A DNA stretch of 64,000 nucleotides from contig NC_043990.1 in NCBI RefSeq assembly GCF_902150065.1, forward strand, positions 23,318,199 to 23,382,198, written 5' to 3'. This DNA is from Myripristis murdjan. Taxonomy: Eukaryota; Chordata; Actinopteri; Holocentriformes; Holocentridae. The notes under the pieces were generated by a model. It saw nothing but the letters and a program-made list of their open reading frames with translations. It was not told the origin of the DNA and did not search any database. Position 1 is the first letter of the stretch. Every line of letters starts with the position of its first letter. A program made the translations under genes and the position numbers. Positions 11,768 through 24,900 of this stretch are shown piece by piece.

Positions 11768-14700
11768 AATATAGATAATATATAGACATAGATAGATAAA
11801 AATGGCAAATACAGGCTTCCACTATGTTGATATCTGATGTTCATTGATGTTGTTGATGTTATCTGGGTCATTTTCCTGCTGAGGTCTACTACCTTTTCAT
11901 TCATGTTTCTGCGAGAAGGTGGCTGAGCTCACACAGGTTGACAAAGCTCTTGAAGAGCTCCCTGTACTCCTGTTCTGATTACCTTCTCATACACAGAAAC
12001 AATGGCTAAAGGTCAAACAATGGCTGTATCATCGGAGGACTTCTGGAGGTGACAGTTATCTGAAGTGAGATGGAAAACATTTTGTCATTTTGAGTATCAA
12101 CACTCATTTCCCTCTTCCCAGACGTCACTTTTATGAGCATTTACAACCATGTTTCCACAGATTCTTTACAACTCTACAGATTATCTGCCATGTGTGTCTT
12201 GCCATACCAACATAAACCTAAACATAAGCTTTGTGCTGAATGGTGTGTTACCTGAGGTGAAAGCAGCTTGAAGTTCTTGTCGGTATTACTATGAAACCCA
12301 GCCCTCATCATTTCATATCGTTCTCTTACCGCCCCCAGCTTCATGTATTATCCCTGAACACACATATTAGAACTTTGCCTTTAGAAACACTTGACAACAA
12401 GCAAATTATTTATTTAAATGGTGTAATCTGTGAGCATTTTTAGATGAAAAGATGTCTACGTTCACCACTGAAAAGATTTTAAAAACAGGCTCAAAAGTTT
12501 GTTCACTGACTTGTAGATGTTGATTGAATGTGTACATTCAGACCATTTTTCACTGACATTTGCAGTAACTACAGTATATTTTTCAGTGTTTATACAGACA
12601 ATGAGCATTCAACAAGTTGTATTTATTCAATATGCTGAGAAAAAAGGGGAAAACTATACAGATTTCTTGTCCAAGGCACCATAGAGTCTGCTAAACTCAG
12701 CTCAACTTTTCTGGTGAATGCACTTTCCCTTAACCTGCTGCACCTACATTTACTGTAGTGAGTGATTTCATTATCACTTTTCAGTCCTGCCCTATCTTGG
12801 GTTCATGAATGGTTTGTAATTAGTTTAATAATTAGGTTGTAAACACTTATAAATCATTAAGAAGCAATTATAAACAAGTTATAACAGTTTTAACACATCA
12901 ATACAGGCTATCCATCTCAGTTCAGTTGTTAAGCTTATTTCCATTATGAACACTGTTAGCTGTAATCTGTAACTAATCTGGACATACAGTGTGTTGACAG
13001 TGTGTGCATGGGTTTTGGCAGGCAGCTGCTGTTCCCTCTTCCCAGTACTGCATGCCCACACTGAATCTTTCACTGGTATGGAGTACTGGACTGTACGGGC
13101 CTGCTTTCACCCCTGCTTTCATAGCTCTCCATACATTACAAAAGGGCTCATTATCTTTTGGAGACCCAGTACATTACAGGTTAGCAGTATCTTTACAAAC
13201 AACTGATGCCTTTGTTCATCTACTAGTACAGGCAGTCAGTAATGTGTTGTACTGCAGGACATTAAACTAACTTTTATATGAAGCAAGACTTTTAAGACAT
13301 TTTTGGAAGCAGCAAAGCAGCAAATGGGAGAATATAGTCACCATGGTCAATGTGGTCACCTTGGCTGAACAGGGGGGAAGCACAAATGATAGAGACAAAA
13401 AAAAAAAAAAAAAACTGAAGAAAATCAGAGAACTTCCAGATTACCGCTTTGATATGTGGGAAATAGCATGCGGATGGCAAAGAGGACATGTCCAGAAAAG
13501 AAACAAGACAGTCCTCTTTCATTCGGTGATTGCTGAATCGCACAGCTAGGTGGCCTCTGAAAGGTGTTGCGCTCTTCAACGATCTCTCCAAGAAAAACTT
13601 AAATCTGACCTCTAGACTCTTTTTGTTTTCTTTTTCTTTTTCTTTTTTTTTTTCAGATCTCTGTAGTGTTGATGTTCAGGTGTTTGGGCTTCACCCACCC
13701 ACACACACACACTCCCCCCCGGTTAATATTTTACATACATGACCACTGATTTGCAGTATGGTTCATTGGCACTAGCAAAGAGTAGCTGTTGAATTCACAG
13801 GGACAGCCACTACTTCATATAAGCCAACAGCCTGTTATTATATGCCACACCTCTGCTTCAAGTCATTCAAATTACTGTATGGAAGGTTTTTAATTTGACA
13901 TGTCATTTTCTACTTTATCAGCTGGTTCAGATCTCACTATCTCCCACAAAGTCCTGATGGCGAAGTGAACTTTCAGCTCTGAGCTTATCCCATCTGCAAC
14001 ATCATACTTGATAATGAAGATAATAAATACTCCTACACTCCCTTTTGTCAGTCAGGACACTATTAACATGATTCTGCAAAACATTCATCTCTGTAAAACG
14101 TTTATGCGCCTGACAACAGTTATTCACTAAATTTTAATGTATTTAAAAACCAATATAGAGCAAATGGCCTGTGATTACAAAGGGAACAATAAAGATAGAA
14201 GAAGAAGTGATATGAAGAAGTGTTGCATTGTAAGTCTCTTGACACATCACAAACTGACCTGCTTTGCTGCTGCTGACCTCTGCTGGTTCCCAAGTGTATT
14301 CTCTCACATAGGCTATCTAAATTGTCCTTGCTGTGTCTATAGGAGCATTTATGATCCCGTTTCTTATTCTGCTGGTTCTGGAGGGAATCCCATTGTTGCA
14401 CCTAGAGTTTGCCATCGGCCAGCGCCTCAGGAAGGGCAGTGTGGGGGTTTGGACTGCTATTAACCCCTATTTAGCTGGTGTTGGTGAGTGTAAAACTTTA
14501 ATCCAGCAGCACCTGTGTTAACCAAACCATCAGTCCTATATCAAAAGGCTGTGTGAATATTCAGTCCTCGAGACTGGTGAAGAAGTCATTGGTTATTCTC
14601 TGCATTCTTTAGATGTACAGCATACACGTCTGGGCTTCTGTGAGGTAAAAGCATTTTTTTCTGCCAAAGGTATTGCATCAATGCTGGTGTCATTTGTGGT

Positions 14701-17700
14701 GGGCATGTACTACAACACCATCATGGCCTGGGTGATGTGGTACTTCTTCAACTCCTTCCAGAGTCCCCTGCCATGGAGCCAGTGTCCACTCAATGCCAAT
14801 CTCACAGGTATGTGATCCTTCCTTCAAATTCAGTCAGACTGTCTCACTGCAATCTGGTCTAACTATTTGATTTTCGCTCACTGCAGATGTGGTTTCAGAA
14901 TGCAAACAGAGCTCTCCAGTGGACTACTTCTGGTACAGAGTGACACTGAATACCTCTACAGCTATAGATGAGTCTGGAGGTCTGCAGTGGTGGATGGTGC
15001 TTTGTTTAGTCACTGCTTGGACTGTGCTCTATATTTGCTGCATTAGAGGGATTGAAACCACTGGCAAGGTAGGCCAGCCACAGCCGGCATCACTGTGTAA
15101 CTGCTGGGACATGGCAGGATAGATCATTCAAGCCATGTGAAAGCTATTCGTCCAAAACAATCCCTTTTTTAAATGTGTGATGTGTAGCATTTCAAATAAT
15201 CATTATTACATTAGATTCAAGTCACTGATATAGTCACCATGATTCAGCAAGACCATTATCAAGAAAACCTGCAGCCTATACCAGCCACTGCATTGTACAT
15301 TTTGTGGTTTCTGATTAACTTCTTCACAGCATTAAAAGAGATTAAAAGGATGATAAACCAAAGAATGTGATTTTTTTTTATAAAATACATCCAAACGTGA
15401 TAATAGCATCACTATAGAGCCTATAGAGAACATTTTTTAGCTTTTGGTAATGACAAATTTTACATGAATGCGAAAAAATGGCATAAAAAATGGTTATATT
15501 TAATGTTTCACTTCTGGAAAAAAAAAAATCTTTTTTCAGGTCACATGGCTGGCCCATCCCTGGCACAGAAAATGCAGAAACAGAATAAAACAGAGCTATC
15601 AACACATAGAGTCAAATTGAGTGGCAATAACAGCAACCAATAACGCACTCCATCTCTCTCTACCAGTATCTCTCTCCTATCCCTCTTCCCTCCTCTGTAT
15701 TCAGTCAGTAGTTGGTGCATCACCACTATGCAAAGAAACTACCATGAAAGCAAGAGAAAGTGTGAAAGTAAAATATACATTGAATCTCAATTTGAAATAT
15801 AACACAAAGTCCGATAGATATGATACACATTTAGAATTAGAATTAGAATCTCAGCATGGATTTCTTTTTTTCTTTTCTTTTTCTTTTTTTTTTTTTTTAC
15901 CAAGATATCCAGACTGATGCTGAAAAATGCTTCACATGACACCTTTAAGTTTTTCTTTCCGTTCTACACAGGCTGTGTACATCACATCCACTCTTCCATA
16001 CGTGGTGCTCACCATCTTCCTCATCAGAGGACTGACTCTCAAAGGGTCCATAGAGGGAATCAAGTTCCTCTTCACACCAGATGTAAGTATATGTGTCAAC
16101 AATCATTTTACCTGTAAATGGCATGAAAAAAATCACACTATGTTGATGATATTCTAATTTTCTAGCTAGATGAGTTGTTGAATCCGTCAGCGTGGTTGGA
16201 TGCAGGTGCCCAGGTTTTCTTTTCTTTCTCCTTGGCCTTTGGAGGTCTTATCTCTTTCTCCAGTTACAACCCTGTTCAGTAAGTGGATATTTGCTACCCC
16301 TATATGTTGAGTCTTCACAACACCTTATCTAATCAGCAGAGATAAACAGAACAAATACTCGCTGATGGAGCCACATGATATCCCTACATTATATACAATT
16401 TTAAGCATCTAGTCTTACATTACAAATAGTATTGAACAAATTTATTGACTTGGATTTTTTTCTCAGTAACAACTGTGAGCAGGATGCTGTTATCATCTCC
16501 ATCATTAATGGCTGTACTTCTGTCTATGCTGCCATTGTTATCTACTCCATCATCGGCTTCCGGGCCACAGAGCGGTTTGAAGCCTGCCTTAATGAGTATG
16601 TGCATTCCATGTGAAATTAGTTTTACACAATTTAAATCCAGACAAAAATGAGGACCTTCTAAAATGCAAATGTTGGTATCGTGATTACAAGCACAGTGTG
16701 AAACCATTTTTTGGTCAATGATGCTCACAATTTTCAATTTCAGAAACATCATTATGCTACTGAATGAATTCAGTCTAGCTGAGGGGAGCATCACACAGAG
16801 CAACTATGATGAAATGCTGCAAACACTCAACAGCACGATCTCTGGGTCAGAGGTCATACAAGGGCTGGGCCTCAACACCTGCAGCATGAAATCTTTCCTT
16901 TCTGATGTAAGATTTCATCGACATTTCACCCCACATGCCACTGATGGCAAGTAGTTTCTGTATTCTCTTACTCTAAAAGGGTCCATATTATGCTGCTACT
17001 GAGTGTGCACTGTCGTTCTCCAGGGTGTGGAGGGGACAGGTCTGGCCTTCATTGTGTTCACAGAGGCCATCACCAAGATGCCCATTTCCCCTCTTTGGTC
17101 TATCCTGTTTTTCATCATGCTCTTCTGTCTGGGGCTCTCCACCATGTTTGGAAGCATTGAGGGAGTGGTTGTTCCCCTGCAGGATCTAAAGATCTTTCCT
17201 GCGACGTGGCCCAAAGAGGTGCTAACAGGTAGTATCTATTTATCTTTACAATACAACAGGACTTTTGGTGAGAAGCTTTGTAAATAAGCAACGTGACATT
17301 TTGGGTTACAGGAACTGTGTGCCTGGTGTCCTGCTTGATTGGACAAATTTTTGCCCAGCAGTCTGGTAGTTACTGGTTAGCACTGTTTGACAGTTTTGCT
17401 GGCTCCACTCCTCTGCTGATCATCGCCTTCTGTGAAATGATTGCTGTCTCCTACTTATATGGAATAGACAGGTAGGTGGTTTTAAGACATGCTGAAGACT
17501 AGATTTTAAAATGTGTTAGCAAAGAAACATTCATGATTTGATATTGAAATGTCACTTTCAGGTAGCTGTTTTTAATTTAATTTAATTTGATTTGATTTAA
17601 TTTAATTTATTTTAATTTAGTTTTGTTTTATTATAGTCTGCCACTACATCTAAAAACTTTGTGAAATGGTTGAAAATAACAATTGTCAAAATAATTTGGA

Positions 17701-19117
17701 TGCTTGCTGGAATCAGCACCACATCAGCTTTTAAAATTACCTTCAAGCACATTAATGTAGCCATTTGCTGCAGGTTCAGCTAATTGCAACTGATCAGATG
17801 AACATTTATTATGGCGTTAGCAGCCACTGAATCAACACTGCAGTTAACATAACAAAATTATAGTGTTACTTGAATAATCTAGCAGTTGTGAGGTTATGTA
17901 AACACATACTGTCACAGTTGCAGAATCTTAGGTGTACTTTTAAAGTGGGAAGTGCAGGAAAGACTATGGATTGTTGAAATTTTTAAGTGTACTGAAAGTT
18001 TCTTACAGATGTTACTTTCTTATTTAAATATGGATGATTAAGTAATATCACACTTGCTGTTACACTGAATATCAGCACAGCAGTGATTTGGTCATAGGCA
18101 TGGGGCTGCAGGCCAAGTCCTGAAGATAATGTATAACTGCAGAGTAACAGCATGGCCTCAGGTTGCTTTTATACACCAGTTTTACAAACAATAGTTGAGG
18201 CACAAAAACGCACAAAAACGCAGGAGGTGGCCATATCTAGACTGCTTTCCTCCCCTTCATAGCCTTCTGATGACCGTTTGTAATTTAACTCCAGTGTCTT
18301 TAGAAAGTGTCCATCTTTGTGCTGTTGCAGTACAAAGTCTGTTACAATGTGGATAATGGCCTCCAATGCATTAAACAGTTATTTACTGAACAAGTGAAGC
18401 ATTAAGTAATAGTCACACATACGAGTAAGACATCAGAGTGCTGTTGTACTGAATGTCAGCGCTCATTGAATGCCTCTTGTCTGATCAAATCACTCAGTTG
18501 GATCTAACTGAAGTATGACCAATGAATCATGTGTTGTATATATAGATATATGAACCAGTTTACCATATAAAGATCAGAAATATGCACCATATTAGCACTG
18601 AGTCGTTTATATTTTCTTCGACAGGTTCAACAAAGACATAGAGTTCATGATTGGACACAAACCCAACATCTTCTGGCAGGTCACATGGAGAGTGCTCAGC
18701 CCCTTGATTGTCTTTGTTATCTTTGTCTTTTATTTTGCCACCAAAGTCAGCTCCGAAGTGTCGTACATCGCCTGGAATCCAGAATCGGTATGTTCAACGG
18801 CAATCGCCTCCAGTCAGTTGAGTCAGTTATAAAGTGACTCTCCAGCATGAAAAACTTTTTCAAAGATATATTTTAACTCGAATGTATCCTCCTTATCCGG
18901 TTTATAGGCTAACTTCCCAGTGTTGGACACATTATTCTATCCTGGTTGGGTCTATGTTGTCATCGTCATTGTGGCTGGAGTTCCCAGCCTTTCAATCCCA
19001 GGAGTTGCCTTATACAAACTGTTTCAAAGATGCTGCTGCAAGAAAACCACCGATGTACCTGTGCTCAACACCATCTCTTCCACAGTCAGCATGTCAGACC
19101 CTCCCACAAAGTCATAG
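10704..19117 (+). CDS. slc6a19: Sodium-dependent neutral amino acid transporter B0AT1-like, paralogue 1
   Basis: Coding exons: 10704-10902, 14343-14483, 14670-14807, 14887-15068, 15972-16082, 16166-16278, 16467-16595, 16744-16906, 17024-17228, 17312-17471, 18625-18787, 18908-19117. Joined they give 637 codons plus stop, all with GT/AG borders. The protein starts [10 protein letters not shown] like human SLC6A19 and has the SLC6 TM1 signature [15 protein letters not shown] (46-60), TM6 [11 protein letters not shown] (274-284), Asn309 in TM7, [19 protein letters not shown] before TM8, and [14 protein letters not shown] in the last third. LeuT-fold ion and substrate residues (Asn53, Ser277, Ser279, Phe282, Asn309) are conserved. 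Family knowledge: apical Na+-coupled uptake of neutral amino acids in gut and kidney, with collectrin or ACE2 as partner in mammals. NLT and NTS sequons lie in the large loop after TM3. It is the first gene of the array; intron 1 (3.4 kb) is the longest. Confidence 0.95.
11500..11990. repeat. Dispersed repeat fragment with (GATA)n
   Basis: In intron 1 of the first transporter gene, a segment reading CTTTATTGATGCCCACCAGG at about 11530 is reminiscent of 3' ends of fish retroposons that read TTTATTGATCCCC. A (GATA)n tract follows at 11714-11766. Family assignment is uncertain; only the simple repeat is firm. Confidence 0.45.
12000..14342. other. Remainder of intron 1 of slc6a19 paralogue 1
   Basis: AT-rich intronic sequence with poly-A (13399-13418) and poly-pyrimidine (13616-13655) tracts. 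A stretch at about 12800-12895 has recurring TTATAAA and GTTATAA motifs. No exon or element could be named. Confidence 0.4.
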
Positions 19118-19320
19118 AATGTCAGCAGCAACATTTAATTGGATTGTGTTGAATATCTGTATTATATAATGATGCAACTTTGATACTGCATATTGCTCAC
19201 TTAATGAAGTTACATGCCACCCCTGTTGCCTTAAAACATGGAATTAATATTTGTGAGAATCAAAGTCTCAGATGTGTAAACATGCAAATGTCAATAAAGC
19301 ACCAGTTTATTCTATTTCAT
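19118..19320 (+). other. 3' UTR and poly(A) signal of slc6a19 paralogue 1
   Basis: AATAAA lies at 19293-19298, about 180 nt after the stop codon at 19115-19117, preceding TTTATTCTATTT. This is the first canonical signal downstream and probably ends the transcript. Confidence 0.6.
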
Positions 19321-19781
19321 CATGCTGTTTATCATTATTATTAAAGTTTTATTCTATGGTGACATTACTAGTTCACACCAGATAGAGCACAGTTAATTAG
19401 CACACAATGATATAAATATGTCACATTCTTATACTTGAAAAATAAACCTAATGCCAAAACTGCTTTAGGATATAAGGAAAAAATTTCAAATGCATAAAAT
19501 TAGCGGATGCTCCTCAAAATTAGTGGCCAGTGCAATAAAACATGATCATTGATTTAACAGTGGAATGTGTATTGCTTTACTGACATTTATTAATTAAAAA
19601 TTACAAGATGTTTTCACTGGAAATATATGTCCATACAAGGAAAAAATATTTATTTGATATTCTTTTTTTTTTCTTTTGTGAAAATCTGAATAAACTGCTC
19701 TAAGCATGGTATAAAGAGATTGTCCTGATTTGACTTCATTTTGACTACACATCAGTAGAATAAAATGAAATTACTCTAGAT

Positions 19782-19937
19782 CACAGGTGTCAAACTGGTG
19801 CTATGGAGGGCCAAGAGACTGCAGGTTTTCATTCCAACCAACAACTCCACCAGGTGATTTCACTGATTAGTCCCACCTCTCTGTTTGGAGGTAGGGTGAT
19901 CAGTGAAATCACCTGGTGGAGTTGTTGGTTGGAATGA
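19782..19937. mobile_element. Palindromic hAT-like MITE fragment
   Basis: The sequence begins CACAGGTGTCAAACTGG, like termini of some hAT elements, and runs into a perfect 37-bp inverted repeat with arms 19831-19867 and 19899-19935 around a 31-nt spacer whose ends (CCACCTC and GAGGTAGG) can pair further. After the right arm the expected mirror of the outer end is displaced: a CAGCCTCTTGGCTGCAGATT block resembling the left outer sequence appears only at 20072, beyond the CA array. The element therefore seems to be interrupted by the CA-repeat block. Confidence 0.6.
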
Positions 19938-19987
19938 TGATGGTTAAACCTATCTTGATGTTTTGCAATTTGTGAGCACACACAAAC

Positions 19988-20073
<86 letters not shown>

Positions 20074-20241
20074 CCTCTTGGCTGCAGATTTTCATTCAAA
20101 GGATGTCAAAGAATTGTAAAATAGTCTACCTCCTGATGTCTTCCACACATCCAAATGTGACCAGATTTACTTAGCCGCTGTTCCCATAAGTGTTTTTGAT
20201 GGTTAAACCTATCTTGATGTTTTGCAATTTGTGAGCACACA

Positions 20242-20327
<86 letters not shown>

Positions 20328-20345
20328 CACACAAACACATACAGT
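19938..20345. repeat. Direct duplication carrying long (CA)n arrays
   Basis: A unit of about 40 bp beginning TGATGGTTAAACCTATCTTG followed by (CA)n occurs at 19938 and again at 20197, offset 259 bp. Each copy ends in a long CA array (about 19977-20072 and 20235-20339). The two copies are almost identical in the non-CA part, so the duplication is recent. It lies between transporter genes 1 and 2. Confidence 0.85.
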
Positions 20346-21979
20346 ATGTACAGACAGTCATAAAGACATCCTTGAAATGGCCTCTATAGATTGCCAGTCA
20401 ATAAAATAGTCCACACATGACAGTGCCTCTTTGGTTAATAATTGCATTAGAGAGGAACACTGATAAGCTTTATAAGCACTTTTGAGTTGTTAAACCATGA
20501 TACTGCATAACAGTGCAAATCAAAAAGTAAAATGACTTCTTCTGGTCTGACTGACTTTTAAAATTCACTATGAAAAATAACACTTCGACAAATTGCCTCA
20601 GTTTGATTTTCAAATCTGATCGATTTCTGGAAGCAACTCAGCCTTTGAATGCATACATATGTGACTGTACATCCTTATGTAATAAAACAATCTAATTTCT
20701 CAAGGACTGGAAAAGGCTTGGCCTGACAGTTAAGATAAGGGTCGGAAAATCTGCTGCCTGCAATTGATTTATGCTTTCCTTCTGCCTTGGACAAACTGGA
20801 GCTAAAGAATGCTACAATGGATATGCTTGTTAAAGTTCTAAATAAGATGGTATTTTAAATTTCAGGTCCTTAATTTCACAGAAATGACTGGAAATAATTA
20901 AATACTAACCAAGTAAGGGAGATGTCATTGGTACTTTTTTTCTTTTTTAGCAAAATAGCATCAAGTAATTTAGACCTTCCACACACTGCGTAACATCTCT
21001 AAAGTGTAGATTTTATACTCTACAGCTTCTGAATGGTCCTGTTAGATATGTTGTCTTCAGTCTGAAGTCTACTACAGCCACTTTTTTAAGGGTTTCTTTT
21101 GTTCTCTCGTTATTTTTGCAGAGTTCACATTGTGCACTTTTGTATCTGTGTGAGTATTGTACATTTGAGCACTAAATTGCATTTTCAAAAAATATAATTT
21201 TATTATTGTATGTGTTCTTCACTGTAAACATATGAAAAGTGGCAAAAGATGGTGCAGGTGTAGCCAGTCTCTGTAATGATTGTCCTTCCACCCTTTTTTA
21301 ACTAGTTTATCATTCACTGCACCTTTCTGAATTTTCAGCTCCAGTTATCTCATACAATTATTTGTATTTTACGCAACAACCAAAAATCATTCTAATCCTG
21401 GAAGTATTTATTCCCTTTATTTTATGGTACTACAATTTGTTGCCCGTTGTTTGTAATTATGTAGTTAATACCGTATCATTTTAACTGTTACTGAATATGC
21501 CATAGGCTTTTCATTTTATTTCTCATGCATTTAACTTATTTATCACATTGTCTGAGAGATGCTGCGTCACAGGGCCTCACAGAGTAACGATAATTTAACT
21601 CATCCTATGAGGACAGAAGCATCTCTGACAGCACTTCACATGATGTATTAACCATTATCAAGGTGGTTGCACCTCCTTCTGTTTAAAGGTGCTGACAGTG
21701 TATAATGCCTCACTGTCATTAAGTTACAGATAACTCCCGTTGAGATGCCAAAGGTCAACATAAATGGCTTTTCGGTGCCCTTTCAAAGAGTACACCACAG
21801 GTAAAGGACACAAAGACAGACACTCCACTGGGAATTCCACAGAGGACATTGTATGAGCAAGGACACAGCCATCTACACATTTTCACAGGAACAGAAAAGC
21901 AAGCAACTGGCAAGCAAAAGGAGACTGGACTGATTAATACTAGTTTTCTGTGTAGGCTTAAGGTTAAAAATAAGATATC
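20346..21979. other. Intergenic DNA before slc6a19 paralogue 2
   Basis: AT-rich sequence with no coding frame of note. The last 150 bp presumably include the promoter and 5' UTR of the next gene, whose ATG is at 21980. No TATA box or named factor site is convincing. Confidence 0.4.
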
Positions 21980-24900
21980 ATGAAACTTAAATTTCCAAAC
22001 CCAGGACTGGATGACCGGATCCCATCCCATAAGGACCTGGAGAGGATGGAGAATGAGGAGGCAAAGGACAGGCCCAAGTGGGACAACAAGGCCCAGTACC
22101 TGCTCACCTGTGTGGGCTTCTGTGTGGGACTCGGCAATGTCTGGAGATTCCCTTACCTCTGTCAAAGCCATGGAGGAGGTAGTTTATTTCATACATTAAG
22201 ATATAAAGTAGAGGATGAGTGTCAAATCAGTCTCTAGAGTGGATAAAGAAAATGCTGAAGACAATTCAAAAACTTTTAATTGGGAGGTAGGATGACAGAG
22301 ATGTGCACTGTTCACTGTTTCAAGTCATTTTACTACCTCACAAAACCTCACATTAATTTACGTGTAGCAGAGCCTCTCCAGTGAGAAAGCAACAAAAAAA
22401 CAGGACCCTGGCTCTGTTAGGCTTAAATAGAACAGAATCTTAATGAATATCATTAGTTTACCTGCTATTTCATGGCAAAATGGCTTCAGTAAAAAGGATC
22501 TATTGATTAGCGGTGGACAGATGGAGACTATCTTGGCACTTTAATTCCTGGGAAGAATTCTTGCTATTACTATACTCAGAAACAGCACCTCATCTCATCT
22601 CCTGGATTTTCTTGGCCTGACTTTGCAGAACACATTTTTTTTTCTTATTACAGAAAAGACTGACAGTGCATGTGGTCTAATGATTTTCTTGCCTTTTTCC
22701 TACATTGTTTTGTTTTTTCAAACAGTACAGGCTGAAATATTTGATGGTGCTTTATTTAATGTGCTCTGTGGATAGTAACACCATGACATAATCGCAGTTA
22801 AGGGATGCTATACAAGCAATTTTGTGAATTGTCCCCATGGAGGATTCAGTTACTTTCCATTTAAGTGATAACAAAAGTGATGCATTTTTAGTTTACTCAG
22901 TCTACATCACAAATGAATTTTGTACTTCTAGGAGCGTTTATGATCCCGTTTCTTATTCTGCTGGTTCTGGAGGGAATCCCACTGTTGCACTTAGAGTTCG
23001 CCATCGGTCAGCGGCTCAGGAAGGGCAGCGTGGGGGTCTGGAGGTCCATTAACCCCTACCTGACTGGTGTTGGTATGTAAAAGCTTTTGAAAACTTTCAG
23101 GAGGAAATTTACTTGTGAATAAAAAAACAAAACAAAACAAAACAAAAAAAACGGCTGTGTGACTGTTTCCTTGTTTGACAGGTATCGCTTCCATGCTGGT
23201 GTCATTCTTGGTGGGCATGTACTATAACACAATTATGGCCTGGATCATGTGGTATCTCTACAATTCTTTCCAGGACCCCCTGCCGTGGAGCCAATGTCCT
23301 CTCAATGCCAACAGGACAGGTATGCCCTCATCTATCAAGATAACAGTATTTATGTCTTTGATACTGTTCTTCAATACATCTTAAAAAAGGCAGCTGACAA
23401 GGCAAAATCAGTGAGTCAGATCTGCCTTATCAGAAGTTTTTTCATGAGTCAACAGCTGTAGTAACAACAGCAGAAGTTACACAATTTACTGCTGCTTCCT
23501 TTAAACACTTCCGACGTCCTGTTTTCAGCTTTATGATCTTGAACTTGCCTTGCCACTATCTGCTGCTGCCTACAGGTCTGGTGACGGAATGTGCCCGGAG
23601 CACCACAGTAGACTATTTCTGGTACAGAGAGACTCTGAATACCTCAGCGAACATTGAGGAGTCTGGAGGTCTGCAGTGGTGGATGGTACTGACCCTGGTG
23701 TCTGCCTGGACTCTGCTCTACGTCTGCTGCATCCGGGGCATCGAGACCACTGGCAAGGTCTTCAAGTCAAATTATACAAGAATAATCTAATGTAGCAATG
23801 ATGCCAGCTTACCTCTGGCTCTGCGTGCATGTCCTTGTGGGCACCTGCAGGTATTACACTGGGGTCAGACTGCATAATATTACCATGCCTTATTAGGTAG
23901 GTAGTAAAATAAGTTCTTGCCTTGTCTTGTTGGAGAGAGAAGACAAGCCGTGACATGCTGTATAGTGCAATGTCCACAAGAAGGCAGAAGGCATCAAGAA
24001 ATTAACATTATGACAGTCAAGTGTGTCCACTGCCACACAAGCCAGGAAAAGCCGAAAAAAATCTTTGACTTTATGTTGGGTTGTTGTGGGCATCATAGAT
24101 GACAAACGTCAGTTCTTAGAACATGTCATATTACATTTGGGCACGATGCTGGAAATCGGTCAGCAACAATAAAATTAAGTCTGGGCTCAATTGGTGTAGT
24201 CTAACTTTTCCTATTTTTTCAGGCTGTGTACATCACCTCCACCCTTCCATACTTGGTCCTCACCATCTTCCTCATCAGAGGCCTGACTCTCAAAGGCTCT
24301 GTGGAGGGAATCAAGTTCCTCTTCACACCAGATGTAAGCACTGATGTTATATCCAACCAATTAAAGTGATCATTTGTTAAATTTTTATGTAAAAAAATAT
24401 CACTTTGTCTGTATTGTCAGTTGATCTATTGCAATATTGATTCAATCTATACAATGTTCATGAACACTTATACATTCGCTCTCATAAGTATCAGTGTCCT
24501 TCAGTGCACAGGGAGTGATGTAATGTGTCTTGCAGCAGCAGCAGCAAGAACTGGATGGTTTGCATTAGTAGTGATAGCCATCATGGCTGAACAGAGAGGG
24601 AAAGGAACACAAAGCCTGAAAAAAACTTTTTCAAGACAGTAGAAGATACTGTTAACTGCTACTTTTAAAGGACAGATGCATTACAAGACCAAGTTACATG
24701 CATGGGCATCTGCATTTTTCAAGGCTTTATTGTGAAAACTGAACCTGAGCACCTGGTGTAATGGTGGCCTCTACCTATTGATTGTCCTCTTTTAGGTGAA
24801 TGAGTTGATGAACCCGTCAACGTGGCTGGATGCAGGTACCCAGGTCTTTTATTCATTCTCCTTGGCATTCGGAGGTCTCATCTCCTTCTCCAGCTACAAC

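Noticed and set aside
19829-20330. Minus-strand Cys-Val repeat proteins over the CA arrays
   Set aside because: Direct translation of microsatellite DNA with no non-repetitive coding sequence.
24361-24795. Intron 5 of slc6a19 copy 2 checked for an extra exon (73-codon frame at 24421)
   Set aside because: The frame has no SLC6 similarity and exons 5 and 6 join directly in frame.
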